Shown: piece by piece, positions 10,301-15,118 of the stretch
Position numbering within the stretch: position 1 is the first letter of the stretch
How the letters are laid out: every line of letters begins with the position of its first letter
NCBI GenBank assembly: GCA_020426845.1
Contig: JAGQPF010000627.1
Coordinates: forward strand, 1 to 37,986
Source of the DNA: Planctomycetales bacterium
GTDB taxonomy: Bacteria > Planctomycetota > Planctomycetia > Pirellulales > Pirellulaceae
DNA: 37,986 nt
Direction: 5' to 3'
The notes under the pieces: model-generated
Seen by the model: only the letters and a program-made list of their open reading frames with translations
What the model was told of the DNA's origin: nothing
Databases searched by the model: none
Translations under genes and position numbers: made by a program

Positions 10301-10926
10301 AGCCGCTTGCCTTCGGCGTCGAACAGGGTGAGTGTGGTGTCGGTCAGGGTCCCCCGGCGGGTCTCGAACCGGTAGCTGGTGCCGGGCGTTACGGGGATTC
10401 GGAACCAGTCCGTATCGCCCTGCGTCTCGATTTCGGCGGCAGCCACCGTGCCGGGCGTCAGCAGAGTGGCGTCGGCGGCCGAATTGCCGTGGTCGTCCGT
10501 TGCAGCAAAGCCGGACACCGACAGCTGGAAGACACCCGTGCGATACGCGCTCCAGGCTCGGGCCATGACGTAGATCGGTTGGTCGTTTGGCGCCTGCCAT
10601 TGAATTCGGGACATCATGCCCACGCCGCCGTCGTCGTCGTAGGCGAGCCGGGTCGCCCCGTCGTTGGCGTACAGCGAGAGCGTCGTGTCGTCGAGCGTGC
10701 CCTCAAATGTCTCGAACACGTAGGTGGCGCCAGCGGTCGGCCGCACCACAAACCAGTCCTCGTCGCGGGGCGCGTCCACGGAGGCGGGGACGGTGGACCC
10801 AATGGCCAGCGGCAGGGCAAGTGAGGGACCGTTTGCCAGTCCTCCGGTCATCATCAAGCGACCATCCAGCCGCTCCAACTGCAACTGACGGTTCTTTTTA
10901 CGACGCTGAGTTCGATCGCGATTCAT
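4309..10926 (-). CDS. Giant exported protein: PPC-like and Ig-like domains, helical region, HExxH peptidase-like end
   Basis: A 2205-residue single-frame protein. AAGGA nine bases upstream supports the ATG at 10926. The basic N-terminus MNRDRTQRRKKNRQ followed by 'LERLDGRLMMTG' is a planctomycete export/anchor-like signature. Domains by eye: three PPC-like beta domains (about 43-140, 141-252, 255-370; 'DTDWFRIPVTPGTSY', 'LAYDDD'); four Ig/cadherin-like Big_9-type domains (380-470, 472-568, 571-663, 666-755; 'NEDEALVVP', 'HGQL...DGSF.Y.PD..F.G.D.F.YR', 'AAVNDAP'); a mostly helical, Ala/Leu/Gln-rich region (760-1550) with a Gly-rich joint 'GGLFGGGGGLL'; then a region resembling DUF4157/Vgr-related zincins. 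That region holds 'VFGRSLTDEEESLAELVFG', 'LDLSQVRV', 'HVHGNTVFLDP' and, after an insert, the zinc motif HELVH at 1774-1778 followed by 'VYQNQH'. Three copies of a ~65-residue beta module end in 'TG.(V/M).LTW..(D/N)PG.HF'. It is probably surface-exposed; peptidase activity is inferred and the third zinc ligand is not identified. Confidence 0.8.
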   Translation of the reverse strand: MNRDRTQRRKKNRQLQLERLDGRLMMTGGLANGPSLALPLAIGSTVPASVDAPRDEDWFVVRPTAGATYVFETFEGTLDDTTLSLYANDGATRLAYDDDGGVGMMSRIQWQAPNDQPIYVMARAWSAYRTGVFQLSVSGFAATDDHGNSAADATLLTPGTVAAAEIETQGDTDWFRIPVTPGTSYRFETRRGTLTDTTLTLFDAEGKRLAYDDDSGEGSMARIQWTAAWQTEVFLQAQGWSSRYTGSFIVAAETLPGDQNNSAASADRLEVGQVVGVEIETAGDVDWFRVDVVAGRQYTFETSASQTAPGVTDTTLRLLAADGSTSLAYDDDGGVGLYSRLQWTATEDGPVYLQARAYSNAARGSFLLAATAESRAPHARGDEYTVNEDEALVVPPTRGLLFNDEPGGGGTLLVGSVVTLPHSGQVEVNPDGSFRYVPNADFYGIDRFSYRPQRDSEVGNVAEVVIDVQAVNDAPTSRVDQYLLQEDAVLTVPRAEGVLHNDSDIDSPELSAVLIEGPSHGQLAWNPDGSFQYIPDANFFGVDQFIYRPHDGQADGEATAVDLTVAAVNDPPLARGNQYLVEEDLRLAIDESVLDNDEDADGDPLAARVVVQPEHGQLQFSTDGRFVYLPDAEYSGRDEFTYRVEDAAGASMEAVVEILVAAVNDAPAPNVDSYYLAVGTLQIDAEQGLLTNDRDVDDSELRVSLVEGPRHGKLELRADGSFDYTPDLDFQGTDRFVYRVEDPHGAVGESVTLLGVGLLDAAAEELVDSLRTHYTSAATAATAMLRDLGSTLLNAPLDAARALRDQAFENVVAPFRLTAEALEGAWNELKARGLTPDELSNTLVQRVRAASGVSAQLYIDRPSIAFSNATSAAMHGFRNSAESTIEYVLASMSLWKESLGSFDGLELNLRRAEELTVNRLSSLGSISSTQYLNLFRDGTTGTMLHGRWERVLDLARGSVDDLATLAKELGGKASAAHGRILSDAQDAIENIERELQEAIDRLLDQIPKPPLPPSPFFAQPSMAQPVQLQGASNFASIPSAIQDQIDRLRQRAARDKTTILNVRDQDLSNWALDAASDVFGKTISAIETNLANVQEHAMNLIDGSAIQAAIRSATETFTSQLQEAVENNPWRQGWNQLESVRSQVLDSNLVSHLQTIRGFLQTMATHPPDSLPDLVLDAFDEAQRVANGWWSDFGLDLQLGNVLNVDVPPQPQDLGNLLSTMRTLLTYYLPTPDRIRAASSATQQDGGSLGGLFGGGGGLLHVPRPALVLPGLEQLAEALTPTGANRQLDLLTTSELLQPLEELVTQGPGAKLTELLVELNALPEFVDLLSRVFPEGSPLHAFGEGLKDLGAQLHRTADDWIAAAQQLQQQQLASVEQLMDAAVTAHHDAALSAAPAALVNRAFARFRESYEGATASLPPAEQRQLNTSMTQLLAAVESTPEDQPLYSAPDRQRLSLTGAVSGAVSLASPLEEGLDSASRMLRTSVTAVGNALVGFVEGMSDAATDFAGRLADLGNPSTLDYYVRFLSAFAMLVRDTHGAPTAAALGLMLDGMARYRGEVFGRSLTDEEESLAELVFGTQLDLSQVRVIDQENFFANFGAERAHVHGNTVFLDPRPWGSETANRRTTDLLDATSSLYERVVDPRPTPRHVTVSASLKVVDDDGTTSLTYDLEHTDILLGSDMLTGIVSAAGADQFYLQLTLNKGEPALGVTAIGTMTVAPSLESVNLDEGRITLSWPSDPGVHSIEFRFANQEEVGTYEIRQGALGPQIIATFVHELVHVYQNQHLRATSSRAVDEMISQWQAPPAMPKASGVQPPEHNYLASALEKTEDDRYRVQVDAQTTWDGLGERVEPQAVVTEQFFLYLELLRTLKDAETRATLNSTSLRQEILNTDPNDVPYELWSMLYTESGLDVLVHGVETQRITADSTYHFGGDTSATHQLFRGGIYTDAAPLLLRVFLSGDPARPVAEVEYRDADDYELRKIGAGSQQVTAVSVDKTTGKVELTWNSNPGAHFLRASYTYVPVSGSQAFSGHTSGNGDGSDDGGAAVITYRMPHGEIDRKPATLVILDSSATKTIATVEFAADGTPSFSYPTETPVRTIDRAELDFVTGRMTLTWDADPGLHFVRYSYSYRLEDSPLFDSHQSYIGFPRTYDDAQTMYAGWSNYIRLFKRPLGLFVTPESWRQLRRSEGGGGASLVAIDAAMADWN

Positions 10927-11145
10927 CGGTCATTATCCTTGGTAAGCAATCCGCCCCATGACCGTGAATCCGAATTTCAGCCGTCTAATGGCCATCGCAA
11001 TAAAACTTTTTTTCTCCTCCAAGTGAGAGCGGTTTCAGCAGGCCTAGTGGGCACGCCGAGCCTGGCACGTGGCAGCCGGCGGGGCTGGACCGGATCCCTT
11101 TGGCCACCGCGCCGGCCAGACGGTCGCGCAGCGAACCTCCGCACC

Positions 11146-14100
11146 TTACTTCGATCGCTGGTTGGTCGCGCGAACTGGAGCGTTCTCAGAAGCCTCGTCC
11201 GACAGTTGGCTGTTTACGCGTGCGAGCAATGCACTAGCGGTGGCGTCGATTGCGACTCGAAAGCCAACGCTAACCGAGCCAGTGGATCTATGCTGGCGCC
11301 AGCGGAAGTGTGCTCCGCTTCGCCAGCCAGACCATGAGGTACCGCGAATGACCTGGTGATTTGTCGCCAGCGTAGGTCCAACCGGGTCGAGGTTCGGGTC
11401 GAGGGGCGGAGACTCGCGAAAGTAGGTTTCGCTCCACTCGTCCTGCACCCACTCGGCGGCATTTCCGTGCATGTCAAACAGCCCAAACGGATTGGGAGGG
11501 AACCTTCCCACCGGCGCGGCAAAGGGGAACCTGTCGTTCCATGGCGCCTGCCAATGGACTGCTCCCATAAACTCGGACAAGGACTGGTCTCGTATATTTC
11601 CGGACTGTTCGAGGCTCGGAAGCTCCTCGCCCGAATGGAAGTAGGAACCATTGCCGGCTCGCAACGCGAACTCCCACTGCGCCTCGGTGGGTAGCTTGCA
11701 AGGCAGTTGCTCCCGTTGCGAGAGCCAGTCACAGAATTTGGACGCGTCGTCCCAGGATACATTGGTCACCGGCATCTGGTCGTCCAATGGAAACCCGGTG
11801 TTATGCCAATGAAAACCTTTACCACTCGCAATCGACTTCGATGGCGAGGCTCCCTCCACCCCTTCGGCTCGGCGTCGTCGCTCGGGTGACGTCTCATAAC
11901 CCGATGCCTCGACGAACGCGCGGAACTGGCCGACGGTGACCTCGTGAGCAGCGAGATAGAATGGCTTGGTCAGAAGCACAACGTGTGGGTAAGCCCCATC
12001 CTGATCCCCTTCTTCAAAGCGAGGGTTGCCCATCATGAATTCCCCCGGTGGAATCAGGCGGAACTTCATGCCGAACGAGGTGGAGAGTTCGACCGGCACG
12101 CTCAGCGAAGCTGCCCATGCCTGTTGATTAAGCTGCGCTTGCTCCTGGGTGAACGGGAAGGGAAGGAATCGCGAAGCGTCGGCGACTTTGCCGGCAGAGT
12201 CGACGATGGGAACCTCTTTGGGGGAGTCAGCTTGGTTCTGGGGAGACTCTTGTTGTTGGGAGGGCACCGGCGACTGTGCGAGTTCTGAGGTCGCAGGTTC
12301 TGAGGTCGCAGGTGTTGAGGATGTAGGTTTGGTGGACGTGGGCGCTGAGGATGTAGGCGCTGAGGATGTAGGCGCTGAGGATGTAGGCGCTGAGGATGTA
12401 GGTGCTGAGGATGTAGGTGCTGAGGATGTAGGTGTCCCTCCATGGGAGGACTTGCCGGGGGATGCCCATTGGGTCGCGATGAAAGCGACTATTGCCACTA
12501 GTAGCCCGGATGCCATTAGCACCCCAAGCGGTCGATGTGGAGGGGTTGGCCGCTGCTCAACTGAAGGAGTATCGACTCGGACGTCCCCCTGTTCCTCCGA
12601 CCATTCTTCTCGAACGGCTAGTTCCGCGACGTTGGCTGACGCGGACGCGGCTTCCGCTTGCTCGCGGACGTCCCCAAGCGACACGACACTGGCATCCTCT
12701 TCATCTAGCGAAGCGTCGCCGCCCACAGGCTCCCTTCCTGAGTGGCTGGAATTGGCGTCAGCGGGGAGGGCGACTTCGGGGGCGATTGTTTTCAATCGCT
12801 CGTCGCCTTTGCGCAGCAGTTTGACGTAGGACCACATGGCGGCGGCAAATTCTGACATCGAAGCGTAGCGGTCGGCAGGTGACTTCGCCAACGCTCGCAG
12901 GCAGATCGCGTCCAAGTTCGCGTCGACATCGGGTCGCCAGGATGAGGGTGGAGGTGCGGGCGCTGTGACGATCTGCTGCATTAGGGGAAACAACGATCCC
13001 GAGAATGGAGTTTCTCCTGTCACCAATTCATACAGCACGACCCCCAGGCTGTAGATGTCGGCGGCAGGACCGACTTCGTCGAGTTGCCCCTCGACTTGCT
13101 CTGGGGGCATGTAGCGGGGAGTTCCCATGATTTGCCCGGCCGACGTCAGCCTGGTGTCCGTCTCATAGTCGCGCCGTGCCAAGCCGAAGTCCATAACGAT
13201 CGGCTCTTTGCGGCGGTCGATGAGAATGTTGGCTGGCTTAAGGTCTCGATGGATCACGCCCATCTGATGAGCCTCGACAAGCGCCAAGGCGACCTTGCGT
13301 ATCAGCAACAGTGCCGAACGGATGTCCTGTTGTGTGCTCCGGCGGATGTAATAAGAGAGTGGTTTGCCTTCGATGTAGGCCATCACGATGCAGGGCGTGC
13401 CGTCTACCTCTGTGACTTCGTACACTGGACAGATATTCGGATGGCGAAGGGCTGCGATGACGCGAGCCTCGCGCAGAAACCGGTCGCGTATGGTCGGGCT
13501 GGCGTCAGCGGAGAGCTGGGGAACCTTGATCGCCACATGCCGCCGCAAATCCGCGTCTTCGGCGAGAAAGACCGTTCCCATGCCACCCTGGCCGAGCAGG
13601 CTCAGAACCTTGTACCGGCCAAGTGATACTGGCAAGCCAGTCGCCAACATTCCTGCCAGAGGCGTCTGCGCCAAGGACGCGCCGTCGGGCGCCGGAGTGG
13701 TGTCCGACTTAGGGGTGGAGCGGTTGGTGTCCTTGCCCGCCTCGTCTCGCAGTTCCGCATCCACGACCGACAACGCCGCCTGGATCTCCTCCCACCGCCC
13801 CGCAAACCGCGCACGATACTCGTCAGCTTGTGGGGCGTCGCCCCATCGCTGACGAACGCGGTACTCCTCGGCGACCAACTCCACAGGCAAGTCCGACAGC
13901 ATCCCTAGCTCGGGATAGACAGCAACATAATCATCCAACTTCCACTTAGTCGATGCGTCCGACCCACGGTTCCTCATGTCGCGCCAGCGATGCTCTAAAT
14001 CGATGCCGACCATCTCCACCATCAATTGAACGATTGCGGAGGTAGTGGGAATGCCTTCGAGAAACTGACGGAAGTCAGGAGGATCGCCTTGCTGCCAGCA

Positions 14101-14181
14101 GTCTTCGAACTGGTCCAAGACTAGGGTCATCGTCGATGCAGGGGGCAGGCCAAGTAGCGTGGGGCGTCGTGGTGTAGCCAT
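11146..14181 (-). CDS. Ser/Thr protein kinase fused to a SUMF1/FGE-like domain
   Basis: A 1011-residue membrane kinase with an extracytoplasmic sulfatase-modifying-factor-like domain. Residues 20-140 form an N-terminal domain shared with the kinase at 15065-17944 ('DLEHRWR', 'LPVEL', 'EYRVRQRWGDAPQADEY'). The kinase domain spans about 188-455: glycine loop GQGGMGTV (197-204), VAIK lysine 219, HRDLKPAN with catalytic Asp313, DFG 331-333 and PPE 359-361, so it looks active. After a charged linker one transmembrane helix (about 551-571) leads to a TSSAP-repeat stalk (584-620). The SUMF1-like domain covers about 700-980 with 'PPGEFMMG', 'HEVTVGQFRAFVE', 'PVTNVSWDDASKFCDWL', 'LPTEAQWEFALRAG', 'NPFGLFDMHGNAAEWVQDE', 'VIRGTSW' and 'GFRVA'. 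In planctomycetes such fusions are common and the FGE-like part is usually taken as a ligand-binding module, since few Cys residues remain. Divergent from the ECF sigma gene. Confidence 0.9.
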   Translation of the reverse strand: MATPRRPTLLGLPPASTMTLVLDQFEDCWQQGDPPDFRQFLEGIPTTSAIVQLMVEMVGIDLEHRWRDMRNRGSDASTKWKLDDYVAVYPELGMLSDLPVELVAEEYRVRQRWGDAPQADEYRARFAGRWEEIQAALSVVDAELRDEAGKDTNRSTPKSDTTPAPDGASLAQTPLAGMLATGLPVSLGRYKVLSLLGQGGMGTVFLAEDADLRRHVAIKVPQLSADASPTIRDRFLREARVIAALRHPNICPVYEVTEVDGTPCIVMAYIEGKPLSYYIRRSTQQDIRSALLLIRKVALALVEAHQMGVIHRDLKPANILIDRRKEPIVMDFGLARRDYETDTRLTSAGQIMGTPRYMPPEQVEGQLDEVGPAADIYSLGVVLYELVTGETPFSGSLFPLMQQIVTAPAPPPSSWRPDVDANLDAICLRALAKSPADRYASMSEFAAAMWSYVKLLRKGDERLKTIAPEVALPADANSSHSGREPVGGDASLDEEDASVVSLGDVREQAEAASASANVAELAVREEWSEEQGDVRVDTPSVEQRPTPPHRPLGVLMASGLLVAIVAFIATQWASPGKSSHGGTPTSSAPTSSAPTSSAPTSSAPTSSAPTSSAPTSTKPTSSTPATSEPATSELAQSPVPSQQQESPQNQADSPKEVPIVDSAGKVADASRFLPFPFTQEQAQLNQQAWAASLSVPVELSTSFGMKFRLIPPGEFMMGNPRFEEGDQDGAYPHVVLLTKPFYLAAHEVTVGQFRAFVEASGYETSPERRRRAEGVEGASPSKSIASGKGFHWHNTGFPLDDQMPVTNVSWDDASKFCDWLSQREQLPCKLPTEAQWEFALRAGNGSYFHSGEELPSLEQSGNIRDQSLSEFMGAVHWQAPWNDRFPFAAPVGRFPPNPFGLFDMHGNAAEWVQDEWSETYFRESPPLDPNLDPVGPTLATNHQVIRGTSWSGWRSGAHFRWRQHRSTGSVSVGFRVAIDATASALLARVNSQLSDEASENAPVRATNQRSK
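12296..12434. repeat. 15-bp minisatellite encoding a Thr/Ser/Ala/Pro stalk
   Basis: Near-perfect 15-bp units (GCGCTGAGGATGTAG on the plus strand, with C/T variants) repeat about six times at 12342-12433, and degenerate units continue to 12296. On the minus strand each unit encodes TSSAP in the kinase-SUMF1 protein, just outside its transmembrane helix. Because the unit is a multiple of three, copy number can vary without a frameshift and would change stalk length. Confidence 0.85.
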
Positions 14182-14349
14182 AAGCCGGGCGAGTTTTCGG
14201 GAAGGATGAGACGGGCTGCCTCAACTATCGTAGTGCTGGCTGAGAGGCATTGCCATGGCTGTCGCGGGCTCCGCCTGTAGTCAAGTCCCCACTCGTCCCC
14301 ACTCAGCCCATGGACCAGTCGTGTCGCATTCGAAGGATGAGGAAGACAT

Positions 14350-14439
14350 GAGGGTAGACGAGGGTAAACCTAAAGCAACGACGTTGGTTGAATATCGATT
14401 TGCTTCGCTCCACGTCGGTGGTCTTGCTTGACTACCCTC
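14350..14439. promoter_or_regulatory. Candidate operator: three GAGGGTA copies between divergent kinase and sigma genes
   Basis: GAGGGTA occurs at 14350-14356 and 14360-14366 (10-base phasing) and inverted as TACCCTC at 14433-14439; the outer pair extends to a perfect 9-bp inverted repeat TGAGGGTAG/CTACCCTCA. The 334-base region 14182-14515 must hold the promoters of both the kinase (minus) and the ECF sigma gene (plus). No convincing -35/-10 pair could be picked by eye. Confidence 0.4.
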
Positions 14440-14515
14440 AGAGTGGCAGGGAAAATGCCGGGTATTGTCCGGTTTCCGGTTTCCTTTTCGCCGATTTGGT
14501 TTTGGGTGTCCAATT

Positions 14516-15118
14516 GTGGCTGACGACAACTCCAAGCAGCTCCTGATGCGATGCGAAGCAGGCGACGAGGAAGCGGCGCGGCAGATTTTCGATTCTTATG
14601 TGAGCCGACTGATTGCACTTGCTCGGGCGCGGCTGTCGCCGAGGTTGCAGCGAAAGGTAGATCCAGAAGACGTGGTCCAGTCGGCCTATCGCAGTTTTTT
14701 CCGTCGCGCTGGTGATGGGGAATATGAGCTAAAGCGAAACGGCGACCTATGGCGATTGCTGGCTGCAATTACCGTGCATAAGGTGCTGAAGAAGGCAGAG
14801 TATCACCAAGCAGCCAAAAGATCGATCAATAGGGAGCAGAGCGTCGACCTTCTTGCGAATTCGTCAACCATGGGTGTTGCGCCAGAGCGTCTAAGTCGCG
14901 ATCCGACGCCCGCTGAACAGCTGTTGGTGGCTGAGCAATTGGAAGAGACCATGCGAGATCTTATGCCGCTCCATCGGGAAATGCTGAAACTGCGATTGCA
15001 AGGCCAATCCGTGAGCGAGATATCTGAGCAAGTCTGTCGCACTGAACATTCGGTGCGTCGCGTTCTAAGAAACGTTCGCGAGCGGCTCGAATCCGCGCTT
15101 CTGGACGCGACGGTGTGA
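14516..15118 (+). CDS. ECF-type RNA polymerase sigma factor
   Basis: A sigma-70 family ECF sigma factor of 200 residues from the GTG at 14516 (MADDNSKQLLMRCEAGDEEA). An in-frame TTG at 14465 would add 17 Phe/Arg-rich residues not expected in the family, so the inner start is preferred, though its ribosome binding site is weak. Region 2 is seen as 'EAARQIFDSYVSRLIALAR', 'KVDPEDVVQSAYRSFFRR' and 'LWRLLAAITVHKVLKKAEYH'. A linker follows with 'RDPTPAEQLLVAEQLEETM'. Region 4 is 'LMPLHREMLKLRLQGQSVSE' and 'HSVRRVLRNVRERLE'. It has no anti-sigma partner nearby; instead it lies between two kinases. Planctomycete ECF groups tied to Ser/Thr kinases are known (ECF-STK groups), and this layout fits them. 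Its last 54 bases overlap, on the opposite strand, the 3' end of the membrane kinase gene. Confidence 0.88.
   Translation: MADDNSKQLLMRCEAGDEEAARQIFDSYVSRLIALARARLSPRLQRKVDPEDVVQSAYRSFFRRAGDGEYELKRNGDLWRLLAAITVHKVLKKAEYHQAAKRSINREQSVDLLANSSTMGVAPERLSRDPTPAEQLLVAEQLEETMRDLMPLHREMLKLRLQGQSVSEISEQVCRTEHSVRRVLRNVRERLESALLDATV

Noticed and set aside
12227..12469. Minus-strand frames with repeated YILSA or HLHPQ
   Set aside because: These are the other two frames of the same 15-bp minisatellite; the kinase frame explains the region.
12149..12829. Long plus-strand open frame with repeated EDVGA units
   Set aside because: It is the antisense shadow of the TSSAP minisatellite and neighbouring kinase sequence. 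A 15-bp repeat without stops is open in several frames. It has no ribosome binding site and an implausible composition.
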